A DNA stretch of 64,000 nt from Haliclona indistincta (lineage: Eukaryota; Porifera; Demospongiae; Haplosclerida; Chalinidae). The position numbers and the translations under genes were made by a program. Where the stretch lies: the NCBI GenBank assembly GCA_964017065.1, contig OZ024784.1, forward strand, positions 13,497,152 through 13,561,151. The letters run 5' to 3'. Positions within the stretch are counted from its first letter, which is position 1. The number at the start of each line of letters is the position of its first letter. The notes under the pieces are model-generated. The model did no database searches. It saw only the letters and a list, made by a program, of their open reading frames with translations, and was not told the DNA's origin. This document shows, one piece after another, positions 1 to 12,968 of the stretch.

Positions 1-1765
1 ACTTTTCAGTATACTCTTTGACGTGCTTCTGAACCTCAAAACCACTTGCTACATTAATGGCAGCAGCTACACCCCATCTTTGAGTGAGGTCAGGTGAAGC
101 AGCACTCACGATAATAGACACCTCCTCATCAATGATGCTACCATACTTGACAGTCAGCTTTCTCTCACTCGGAAGAGTAATGGTGAGATTGAGATAATCA
201 CTTATTTGCTGTGAACTGCGCAGTAGCAGTTCTGGCGTCTGTGAGATCACTTTGACCATCTTGGCATCTTCCAAGTGCTTGAAACTACTCTTCCTGTGAT
301 CTAATTCACACAACTTTAAACATTTTCCAAGAAATTTACTTGGAAAAGTAGAGGAGATAGGCACGAAATCTAAACGCATTTGTCCAGAGTTAAAAACGTG
401 CTTGTAGATTTGGAGAAACACACGAATGTTTTGCAGTAGCTCTTCACGTTCCTCTCGTGCAAAAATAGTGACTGAGCCAGATTCTAAGTTATAACGAAGC
501 TGGTAAACAGACATACTTCTGTCATTTGCAATGATCGATAAGACCTCTGGACTGAAGCCAGATAATACGACGCCTGGAGGATGTGAATAATGACTTTTGG
601 TTGGTTTGGTTGAGCGCTTCGATTCTGATTTAAGCCGCTCAATCTGTGACTCCCTGTCAGATAGTTGATCAGCAAGGTTCACTACATCTGACTGAAGATT
701 AGCAACTTTTATCTCTAGCTCTTCTATCTCTTTCTTCTTCTCTTCCAACTGGTTTTTGTAAGATGCCTCAAGTTTTGCTATTTTGAGGTCGTCGTCTTGC
801 TTCTCACCATCTTCAGTTGGCACTTTTTCAATTTGTGATTGACTTTCACAACTTTCTAGGTAGCCAGTTGATTTCTTAATGTCGGTAAGAAACAAACAGA
901 GTCGTTCTGCAGAGGGACGTTCATCTGCTATGTCAAGAAGACAGTTGAGCATTTCCTCTCTTAGTGGGTGATCACTGGGAACAAGATCGATGTCTGGAGC
1001 CCGTCGCTCTGTTTCTGGTACCGGTAGTTTGAGAAAACCAGTTGGAGATCTCTTGTCAGCGATAAGAACTTCAGAAGGTCCAGGACTAGGTGATTTCCTG
1101 GTGATGATCTGAAGGACCACCACACCGAATGAAAATATGTCTAGTGTTTCTGTGTATATTGGAGGGTTGAGCCATGCTTCCGGCGGCATGTAAACTGGAC
1201 AGCCAGGCACCTGAGTATAGGAAGAAAGCGGTATAGATGTAGTTGAGGTAAGCTTGGACATTCCAAAGTCAGTGATCTTAGCACGTTTGCCGGCAATGAG
1301 AAGGACGTTATTGCTGGATAGATCTCGATGGATAATGCCATTTGAGTGTAGGTAGTGAAGAGCTAGAGTGATGTCATGACAGATATCTACTTGTGAGTGA
1401 AGGGGCACGTTCTCGAGTGAACCAAACTTTGCCAGGAAGTGAGTAAGGCTCTCGTCCATCAGCTCCATTAGGAGGACTGGCTGCTTAGACGAAGGATCAC
1501 GATGAATTCCAAGAAACTGGACGATATTGGGGTGCTTGATTGAGGACAGAAAGGCGCACTCTTGTAGGAACTTATCTGTTACCCAGCTCTGCCCCATGGC
1601 CACAAAACTCTGATGCAGATGTTTTGCTGCGCACGGCAGTTGATCACATACTGCCTTACATACTACACCATATGCACCGCTGCCAAGGCAGTCACTTTGG
1701 AAGATGTCTACGTTTTTGAACTGGCTCTGAAACTCGTCACTCTCCGATCCCTCAGTCGCCATCAT
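1..1765 (-). CDS. TKL-like protein kinase with coiled coil and C-terminal macro domain (partial)
   Basis: One uninterrupted frame of 588 codons runs from ATG at 1765 to the window edge, so the 3' end is missing. Residues about 20-295 form a complete protein kinase domain: glycine loop LGSGAYGVV (27-35), AAK lysine K48, catalytic HRDLSSNN (146-153), DFG (166-168) and MPPE (193-196). The HRDLSSNN loop and the overall style suggest a TKL kinase rather than a classical RTK. Residues about 325-385 are charged and heptad-like (coiled coil). Residues 420-456 look like a small alpha/beta module. From about 535 the pattern K-x-GSII...IIVSAAS...WGVAAAIN..SG matches the start of a macro domain, which binds ADP-ribose. 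The lack of introns contrasts with its neighbours. The start is chosen as the first of two adjacent ATGs. An intracellular signalling role is inferred; no named ortholog is recognised. Confidence 0.85.
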   Translation of the reverse strand, partial: MMATEGSESDEFQSQFKNVDIFQSDCLGSGAYGVVCKAVCDQLPCAAKHLHQSFVAMGQSWVTDKFLQECAFLSSIKHPNIVQFLGIHRDPSSKQPVLLMELMDESLTHFLAKFGSLENVPLHSQVDICHDITLALHYLHSNGIIHRDLSSNNVLLIAGKRAKITDFGMSKLTSTTSIPLSSYTQVPGCPVYMPPEAWLNPPIYTETLDIFSFGVVVLQIITRKSPSPGPSEVLIADKRSPTGFLKLPVPETERRAPDIDLVPSDHPLREEMLNCLLDIADERPSAERLCLFLTDIKKSTGYLESCESQSQIEKVPTEDGEKQDDDLKIAKLEASYKNQLEEKKKEIEELEIKVANLQSDVVNLADQLSDRESQIERLKSESKRSTKPTKSHYSHPPGVVLSGFSPEVLSIIANDRSMSVYQLRYNLESGSVTIFAREEREELLQNIRVFLQIYKHVFNSGQMRLDFVPISSTFPSKFLGKCLKLCELDHRKSSFKHLEDAKMVKVISQTPELLLRSSQQISDYLNLTITLPSERKLTVKYGSIIDEEVSIIVSAASPDLTQRWGVAAAINVASGFEVQKHVKEYTEK

Positions 1766-2168
1766 AGATCCGATTACTAAATAACCACGCCTAGTGCGGG
1801 GTGGAGCTGGTTGGTGTATGTGGGCGGTGGTTCTACACTTGATGCAAGCGATTTAGGCACATGTCTATGCAGCACTGTTCACTGCAAGTCTGCAATACAT
1901 TGACCAACAGATGTACACATCATGCATAGCTATTTAACAGCATTTTATTGTGAATGTTTGCTGCAGTTTTGTTTATGATTTTGCGCGGGAACAACAGTAT
2001 ACAATTTTGTTGTTGTACTCAATCATGTCCGCGTAGGCGCATTTCTCATTCCGTTCTTGTGAATATGGCCGCTCAACAGACCTCGTCCTAATACGAATTC
2101 TGGAGCAGCTGTAGAACAACTTATGGTCCAGGGGACGTCGCGGTACAAGAAGCATTCCTCATGTCGCT
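1766..2168. promoter_or_regulatory. Spacer between divergent kinase-macro and CRAMP1 genes
   Basis: This 403 bp holds no supported gene and lies between two head-to-head start codons, so it must contain both promoters. It shows AT-rich stretches and a few CpG patches near 2030. I recognise no core element with confidence. Short antisense frames here are not conserved-looking. Confidence 0.5.
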
Positions 2169-5100
2169 ATGTCGAGCAGTAGGAAGCGCGCGCTATCAGT
2201 TGATGGGGCAGAAAGGGGTGACGGGGGAGGGAGGAGCAGTGAAAGGCAAGGAAAAGCATCAAGAAAAAAGAGAGTGACTATAGCAGAAACAGAAAAGCAA
2301 GGTAGGCAATAATAAATAGTAGTAATATTGGGATCAGTACTGACAAAGTAATAGCTCAGTAATAGTGTGACAGTGACACATACATGTGCTTGTGACTTAC
2401 ATGTGGTAAATAATGATAGAGCATGTTTTATGTTGCATGTGACTAGAACCAGTGAAGGCAGTGAGCAAGGGAAAGCGGCAAGCATGGACGGCTCCAGCAA
2501 TGGCAGCCTTCTTTGAAGGTCTTTTTGAGGTACGTCACAATGATTATACCCATGTGACTGATATTTGTCCTGCACACAGCATGGAAAGGATTTTGGTCGG
2601 ATACTTCAGTTCATGCAGACCAAGCACAAAAAGAAGCAAGATGCTTTTATTGGAAACCTAAACAGGAACCAAGTTAGCATTATATGTTGACCTTACCATA
2701 TTTTTATAACGTTTGTAGGTAAGGTTCTTCTACTATAGAACCTGGCATAAAGTCAGCGCTCTGCTATCTACATCACACAAGACCTCTTCACATGGTACTA
2801 ATTAGCATTTATACTGTTACCATTTTCACTCATTACTTTCAGCTGCTAAGAAATTGTCCATACCTGAAACTGAACCGATTGAGTCTGTGAATTCTCCTCC
2901 TCCTCCTCCGCAATCACTTCCAGCACCTCCGCAGTCTTCTACTTCACAGCCTCTACCTTCCCAGCCTCCCAATAGCACTAACGAGAGAGAAGCAGGTTCT
3001 TTGACCACAACGGGTATTGATGTGTCTGCTGGAGAGGAGACTGAAGGAGAGGCTGGGTTTGACACATCACTAGACGAAGTCTGTGAGGAACCAATAGAGA
3101 ACCAGACATGTGAGGAAGAAACCACATCAAGAACAGTCACTGCTGTGCTCAGGAATGTGTTCGGAGAAGAAAACAGTTCAACAGGACCTTCCTTGACTAA
3201 TGAAGACAGTAGCAGTGTCACAGTGGTATCTGCAACTCTACTGGGTGGCACACCTGATAAGTTGCCAGTTGTTAGTAGTCCCAAGGACTCTCGTGTTGAG
3301 ACCAAGAAAGAGAAGGGAGAGGGTGGAGGAATGATAACGGTGAATGGCACTATGTTCAGCTTGGACCTCGTCGCACTCATTTGCTATAGCAAACTGAAAC
3401 AGAAATGTGGTATGAATTATTTATCCATACAGCAGTTTATACTTGTAGCTGTCAGCAATGTATTACAATCTCCATGTTGCTGTTTGGTATACAGGTGATA
3501 AACAGGCTTTTGGCAAGAAACTACATGAACTAATCTTCACTGGGTATGACTCTCTCCCTGTTATATTTCTTCATGTAAATGCTTATAATTTTGTCATGTG
3601 CAGTATAACCACAATCAGGATGAAAGGAAAAAGAAAGATACAGTGAGAATCAGACATCTTTAGAATCACTTTATTGTATTTTGCTAATTTGTTTAGAGTC
3701 AAGATTCCAAATTGCCCTGCATTGCGCAACACAGCCAAAACAACTGCTGGTAATAAACTTGTTATGCTACCTACCTGTTCATGTCACTTCACTGTAGCTG
3801 TTACTACAGATTCAAAGCAAAGTCAGGATTGGTGAGTTTGTGCATTTGCTTGCCTAGGCATGCCATTCACCACAATCTCTCACCTCATAGTCCTAATGTT
3901 ACTGACACTCAATCTGAGAAAGGGAGTGGGGTCACGGTTGACCTCCAGCCAGTAGACACCTCTAGCTGGGCGTTTGTCCAGCAACAGTCAATGAACCCTA
4001 GAATACGGTAACAACAACAGCAACTGACACTGGTAGTGTATTGGTGATTCATACAGAGTATCATTGCAAGCAGATAGAAGAGTCGAAGAGCTGCTTAGCT
4101 TCATTGCTAGCAGATGGCATGTTGTATCCTAAATGCAGAGTAGAATGTATTTTGTCAGGATAGTGCAGTTTCTTTAACCTACTTGCATAGCCTGAACACA
4201 AGCAGCATGCTCACTCAGTTCAGCTGTTTAGTTGTCCTCCATCAGCGCCTTCATCTGCTGCTGTAGCAAGCCCTCGATCACAATCTCTCACCTCTCCTCT
4301 GTCATCAAATGATCCCATCACTCCACCTTGTCCTCATCCTTTGAAGTCGAAAGAAGAGTCCACTAGGGCAGCTACTAAAACCACCAGTCATGTACCACAA
4401 CCATTGCACATCTCATCAGATATGACCATCAGTAACCTGCAGCATAAAGTGAGTGCATGTTTGGTGTACCGTAATCATCATCTATTATTGTGTGTATAGC
4501 TCTCTCATCAGTCATCCTCAGGCCTGTCATTGCGGTACCGAATTTTATATGATAAGGTGAGACTGTTAGCAATAGTTTAACACTATGTGTCTTTGCTGTA
4601 CAGGCGACGCAGGAGCAAGAGTTAGATGTTCTGCTCAGACTAGCTGAATTCTTATTGTCTGCAGAGCATAGTCAATCTTCCCAAGAGCAACGGCAGATTG
4701 TCACAACCCCTCCTACTGGTGTTAGTGGATCGGTGTTAACTAATAGCCCATCTGTGGCTGAGTATATTCGCTCACTGCCCAAGAGAAGTCCGATCAAGTC
4801 TCCTCTTGCTAAGTATCGTAGAATGAAGCAGCTTCGACAGCAATCTCCACTGAGAATGTCAACAGAAAGGCGACACAAAGTAGCAACACGGCTTGTTTTT
4901 GAGTCAGGCCAAACCTCTAGCAATCCATCAACAGCAGCAGAGAGCTCTACTCCTTCCTTTTTATCTGTCACTCCTCCTTCGGGTATACGACGTATGACAC
5001 TGCCAGACTTGTCCCAGAGTGCTCCTCAAATGCGAGCAAGAGACAGTGCTCAAGATAGTCTGATGCCTATAGTTTCTTCTCCTCAAACACCATTATCATC

Positions 5101-7231
5101 TCCTGTTGCTCTCGGTACTACTGACAAAGGAAAAAGAAGTAAAATGAGAGAGCCTCACAGGACTCATTTAGTGACAGTATCCAAAAAGTCTTTGAGGAGC
5201 TCGGGGTCATTTAGTAGGCTTGACCTATCAAATATATTTACAGCAGTTAGCCAGAATTTAAAAGATGCTAATGCAAGTCAGGCCCAGACACAGCTTCCCA
5301 CTACCAACAGTAGTTCAGCAAGTGTGACTCAAGTCACCAGTTCTACTCAGCAGTCTGTAGCAGTTTCCTCTCATGGTCAGATGTCCATTTTAACTACAGC
5401 TGGTAACCCAAGTCAGCAGTCCCTCACTACTGATAGTGGAAGAACTGAATCACAGAGAGAACGAACGGCAGTCTCTAATCCATCACCTCTAGAGCAGCTA
5501 GCAACTCAAGTAGTTGGGCATCCCCTTACTCCAGCCAACCTAACCACTTCCGCAAAGTACAACATGTTGGTTAGCACACTGTTGTACTATGTTTTTTTCT
5601 CACAGGTCTATAGTAACACCTTCATCTACTACTACTACTTCATCTTTTGTTGCTCCATTGAAAAAACCGACCAGAAGAAATACAAAACCAAGAAATACCA
5701 CAAGGAATTCTCATTATGTGAGTCTCTACGCAAATCAAAATAACTGATAATACTGTATTTTTTCCAGACCCCTCGCCCAGTCATTCCCAAACCACTTTGC
5801 TATCTTCCTAACATGACACAACAGCAGCTCACGCCTCAGATCCTTTCTAGCATTGCACCTTCTTCCTCTTCGTTTATAACAGCTCCAGTTGTTGCACAAC
5901 CTCAATCTATCCCTACTACTGTTCAAACCAGCCCCAAGCCTCTTACTGCTAGTGGAAGGTCTCTCAATCACTCACCTTCCCAAATGAGACCAATCCAGTC
6001 TGCAGTGGCAGCTGGCAAGGTCACTCCACAGGCACTACAAGCTCAAATGATATCACTATTACAGTCCATGCTACAACAACAGATGAAGGGAACAAGCCAA
6101 CAGGGAACAGCCAAACAGCAACAACCGACTAGTACTCAACCAATGCAGCATCCTCCTACCAATGCTGTCTCGGCTACTGCAATTCAACCTCTTTCCTCTG
6201 CACCCAATGCTCCTCTAATGAATGTCCCGACATCTTTCCCTCCTTCTACTACAGCAACCTCTATCTCACCTGGCACACAATCACTTGACCTTGACCAGCT
6301 CATTGATCCACTCATGCCACCTCTTTCCTCTAATGAACCAGTCCACGCTTCCTCAGACACTGTCAATGAGCTACTGAGAGGCCTCTACTCAACTAGCAGA
6401 GAGGAACAACAGCAAGAGTCACTCAAGAGGCTATCAGAGGAGACAGCAGATGTTCTGCCAACATTTGCTAAAGCTGTTATACAGATGGGCAGCAGTAGTA
6501 GCCAGCAATCATCATCATTACCTGTTGAGCCTGTTGATAATGATGGAGCTGGTCAAGTGAAGGACTCCTCAGGATCTAGTGACAGCTTGCTGGCTTTCCT
6601 TCAGGGAGAGGGCTCTGCTGTGGGAACTGACTCTAACCTCAAACAACTCACTGATCAAGTGGACTTCACTGATGTTTTCTCTCAGCTGAAGGACATAATA
6701 TGCACACCAGAGAAGCACAGGGACCCTATTAGCTATAGACCACTGGTACAGCATGATGGAGACTGGGATGCACCTGGTCCATCTGGTATCCATGATACTG
6801 AGAACTCACTCAATGTGATACTGGGTAAGTCTCTGACTAATTATGATATTGACTGGCTAAGTATCGGTTTTTCTTTGTGTATAGCTGACCTTCTAAACTC
6901 ACCATTCAAGGTAACAATATTAATGGTGGTAGCATAGCTCACCTCTACTGTTTCTTTCAGCAACTTGCTAGAGATGCAGCTTCGTCTGTTACTAGTGTGT
7001 CCAAGAGTAGCTCTCATACTGCTATTGATAACAATGCAGAACAGGGAATGGTGAGACGATAAAGTTACTCAAATGTCATAATTGCATATTCTTTAGCAGC
7101 CATCATCTGGAGAGGGTGGTAATACTGTTGGTGGAGAGATGACTCTGCGCTCTATACTGGAAGAGAATAGTGTGGACTATATCACTAGATTCAAGGAACT
7201 AGCATCTACCATGAACCAGTCTTCAACATAA
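2169..7231 (+). CDS. CRAMP1: Cramped-like chromatin regulator (CRAMP1)
   Basis: About 17 exons join in frame. The SANT-like region (about 2454-2793) contains AFFEGLFEHGKDFGRI, a charged stretch, then NQVRFFYYRTWHKVSALL; the HGKDF and FYYRTWHK signatures are diagnostic of the Cramped family. Further conserved blocks are LVALICYSKL (near 3380), TGITTIRMKGK (3540-3640) and VDLQPVDTSSWAFVQQQS followed by NPRIRV (3940-4090). The rest is a long Ser/Thr/Gln/Pro-rich tail (4200-6820) with a basic KRSPIKSPLAKYRRMK patch. The protein ends in a short conserved-looking segment, MTLRSILEENSVDYITRFKEL, before TAA at 7229. The family is nuclear and is known for Polycomb-linked repression and, in recent vertebrate work, linker-histone H1 expression. 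The start ATG at 2169 is preferred over 2161, which hits a stop. The product is certain at family level; some small exon borders are approximate. Confidence 0.9.
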
Positions 7232-7376
7232 ATACACCCATCAATTTTCATAATTATTATTCTCAATAAGTTGATACTCGCTCAGGCTCTCATTTGTAGT
7301 GAACGGAGTTATACGGAATTTAATCGTTACCGGTCAGGTGCTCGTCCCGAGGGGTTGCTGTTCAGCTATATTGGTC

Positions 7377-9867
<2,491 letters not shown>

Positions 9868-10238
9868 CCAATGCCTCATTATTTAGCAATATTCTTGTGA
9901 TTCTAGCAATAATAGGTATTAGTAGAGATTTGTTATTTGGGAACTACTAAATGCTGAATATTAATTGTGTTCTTGTTTTTGTAAAGTCTGTGAAAAGCTC
10001 TAAAATTAATGCACAGTATTTTCAGAATATAAAGTGTAAAAATTATCTACTGTGGAATTTCTTGAGATAGATCCGCAACCCAGTATTGTCTGAAAGATTG
10101 TTAAAATCTCTTGACACTGATTGCTATCCTTCCACTATACTTGACCACACCTTCTCAAAAAGTCAAAGCAGAATAATAAAATACAAACTGTTCATGATTG
10201 AAATGTGACTGAGTCACATCAAAATGATTAACATCTTA
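9868..10238. other. Convergent 3' spacer, V-ATPase B / death-domain gene
   Basis: This 371 bp AT-rich spacer separates two converging stop codons and should hold both 3' UTRs and poly(A) signals. An AATAAA-like run occurs at about 10173-10178. No other structure is seen. Confidence 0.4.
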
Positions 10239-10997
10239 TTAGCAATGGTCTCTCATGATTATCCCAGCCAGCTCTTGCTCTCCTATTGCAGCAGACTGCA
10301 GCACCTTCACCATGGACTCCCAGCTGTAGGCTACATTGGGATTCTTTCTCCAGTGTACCAGGACTTCTCTAAAGCAATCCATGGGTCTCCCGTGATTCTG
10401 CATGGAGAAAGACTCCAGGATTCCTGGAGGTATCTGTAGCTGGTCACCCACTAGCCTCCAGATGTGAGGGACCTTGGCAGCCACCACATTCATCAATTTT
10501 GCGAGATTTGGTGGTTCTAAGAGTAAAGAATCAGTAACAGTGTGATCAAGAGAATGAAGGCATACCTATAGCTCTGCTGGCAACGGTGGTGCAACTGCTG
10601 GTCTGATCACGAGTTGCTGTGTCGTTTGATGACGCTCCTGGTGCCAGTAGAGACATTGCCAAATTTATGATTAGAGCTAGGACCTACCATTAATGGTCTT
10701 TAATTCTAATCCTTTACTTGCGTTCTCTTCTTCTAACTTTTCAAACAAAATCTTCATTGCATTCTCCATTGTTCCGCCTTTGCTCACACTACCTCCAAAA
10801 GACGCGTCGATGCCAGTCTCAATGTCGACAACTGAGGCCTTCCACTTCCATTGAAAATCCTCCAGATCTAGGTAGCCATGCAATTGATACTCTATTTGTC
10901 TACCTCGTTCAGTACAAACGGCTTGAAATTGTGTCAATCCAGGGATCGCCACAGTAGTCGTCAAGCTGGATGATCCGAGAGATTCTCTCCAATCCAT
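10239..10997 (-). CDS. Death-domain protein with unrecognised N-terminal domain
   Basis: Three exons join in phase to about 220 aa. Residues about 1-103 (MDWRESLGSSS...ELKTIN) have mixed beta/alpha character with FGGSVSKGGTMENAMK and FEKLEEE segments, and I do not recognise the family. A short polar linker follows. The C-terminal about 85 residues read HIWRLVGDQLQIPPGILESF, then a PMDCFREVLVHWRKN block, YSWESMVKVLQSAAIGEQEL and AGII. This WRxLGxxL ... CFxxVLxxWxxN ... YSWxTLxxxL pattern is that of the compact death domains common in sponges and other invertebrates. Death domains mediate homotypic assembly in apoptotic and innate immune complexes. No signal peptide or membrane segment is visible, so a cytosolic adaptor is the simplest reading. 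It is divergent with PMM, with 147 bp between starts. Confidence 0.8.
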
Positions 10998-11144
10998 TGT
11001 GGGCGTTGCCCTTGCCCAGCTGCGCGCGCTGCGCTGCGGAATGGGCAGGGTCAGTGATTCTTCGACTCCACCTATCTCCTGTCAGCTCAGCTGTAGCCCT
11101 AGCCTGCTTGCTTTTGCCTCCCTGCCTGCTCAAGTTAAATAGTC

Positions 11145-12697
11145 ATGGCTGACAAGAGAGATATTCTCTGCTTATTTGACGTTGATGGAACTCTCACACC
11201 ATCAAGACTGGTATGACTACATGCATGTATAATAAATATAAATTATCTAGTCTGCTCACAACATGCACTAGCTAGCCTAGGTTTTCTTCTGGATAATACA
11301 TGTACAGCATACTATTATCCTATTCAGGTGATTAAACCAGAGATGAAGCAGTACCTTCAGCAGCTCAAACAGAAGGTAGTGATTGGTATCGTTGGAGGGT
11401 CTGATATGGCAAAGCAGACCGAGCAAATGGATGGAGTAGACTGTGAGTGCATGTGTTGGTAGAGATGATACTACACACATTAACTGGTGCTTTGTTTCAG
11501 TAACTCAGATGTTTGATTATGTATTTCCTGAGAATGGACTGGTTGCCTTCAAAGATGGAAAAGAAATTGGAAGACAAGTATGTTACAAGATAATTGACCC
11601 TATTCATTGTGTATCTACGTTACTAAAATACCGGATTGTATGTTGCTAAAATACCGGTTTGTGTGTAACTACAGTATCTGTGATTGTATGCTGGTACCAA
11701 TGCAGTGGTGGTTATTATTGTGTTTAATTGTCTGTTACATGAATTGCTCTTGCCAAGTTGTAAAAGTTGTGAACAGCAAATTTCTCTTCTACTATAGAGC
11801 ATAGCCAAGTGGATGGGAGAAGAGAAAATCAAAAAATTTGATAATTTCTGCCTTCGCTATCTGGCTGATCTTGATATACCTAAGAAGAGGTCATTTTGCA
11901 TGCACTCTTGGTTGTAGTAATAACAACAGAGATCAGCTTTAGTGGTAACAGGAGTGCATAATGAGAGCTTCTTGCCGCGCTTGCTCTCATTATGCACTCC
12001 TGGTGGTAACAATCCAGGGCTGGATTTAAATACAAGCATTGCTATAGCAGGAAGATCAGCTTCCAGCTGAACACAAGTAGTTGTAGTGTTTCAACATATA
12101 ATAATATTATTTCATTTGTGGTTTGTAGAGGAACATTCATTGAGTTCAGGAATGGTTTGATTAATGTGTGCCCTGTTGGACGCAATTGTTCACAACAAGA
12201 GAGAATGGAATTCTTTGAGTATGACAAGGTAACAGCATTCACCACAACCAGCTGCATGTAATTCTCTTGATATCTTAATTTGCAGGAAAACAAAATCAGA
12301 GAAAAGTTTGTAGCTGCTCTTGAAGCTGAATTTCCGGACATGGGACTCAAGTATTCGATTGGTTAGTGCTAGGAAGCTGTGAGATCATGATTTTAAAATT
12401 GCATGCCTCAGGTGGGCAGATCAGCTTTGATGTGTTTCCTATTGGTTGGGACAAAACTTACTGTCTTGGTTTGATAGACCTTACTCAGTACAAAGAGGTG
12501 CACTTCTTTGGTGATAAAACTATGGAGGTTTGCAGCAATACACATACACTTGTGCAAGCATAATAATTCTGTCACTACCATATGTGCAGGGAGGGAATGA
12601 TTACGAGATCTTTGTGGACTCACGTACCATTGGACACACTGTTGTTAGCCCAGAGAATACATTGCAGCTGCTGAAAGAGCTCTTTCCATATGTTTAG
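11145..12697 (+). CDS. PMM2: Phosphomannomutase
   Basis: About eight exons encode a eukaryotic alpha-phosphomannomutase of normal length (about 245-250 aa). The HAD nucleophile motif DVDGT is at residues 12-16 of [19 protein letters not shown]. Later blocks are [82 protein letters not shown] and [17 protein letters not shown]. It converts mannose-6-phosphate to mannose-1-phosphate in the cytosol, feeding GDP-mannose for N-glycosylation. PMM1 and PMM2 cannot be separated for a sponge gene; the single copy is assigned the PMM2-type name by default. One intron carries a 54-bp palindromic insertion. Confidence 0.96.
11949..12002. mobile_element. 54-bp miniature palindromic insertion (family A)
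   Basis: A 19-bp perfect inverted repeat beginning CAGGAGTGCATAATGAGAG flanks a 16-bp loop inside a PMM intron. It is bordered by the direct repeat GTGGTAA (11942-11948 and 12003-12009), read as a 7-bp target-site duplication. The termini match the element at 58891-58959. It has no coding capacity, so it would be a non-autonomous DNA element. Confidence 0.85.
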
Positions 12698-12968
12698 AAC
12701 AAAAAATATTGCGAAAAATTTAATCATGATATGTACATGATGTAGTTCTATTGATTTAGTTTCATCAACCCTCCCTGAGTGCTCAGCCCCTCTGTCGGGG
12801 TCACAATCTAAAAATTGCGGGTTCAACTAATACTATATTTTTGGGCGTGTCGCTTACTCAAATTTTGGGCGCGCAACAAAGAAAGGCCAACAGACTGAGA
12901 GCTGTTGATTATTGTACCTTGTAATTTTCTGACCGAACCTCCGACAAGGTTACCGTTTGCTCGTCCTC

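Noticed and set aside
1973..2155. Minus-strand 60-aa frame in the divergent spacer
   Set aside because: No motif, no splice partner, and it lies in a promoter region.
2159..2575. 138-aa minus-strand frame
   Set aside because: It overlaps the first two CRAMP1 coding exons and their intron and shows only low-complexity hydrophobic sequence.
2826..3380. 184-aa minus-strand open frame
   Set aside because: It is the antisense shadow of a CRAMP1 exon with biased Ser/Pro composition; the plus-strand frame splices into a recognisable protein.
12800..12830. GGGTTCAACT resembling a tRNA B box
   Set aside because: No A box or cloverleaf arms can be formed around it.
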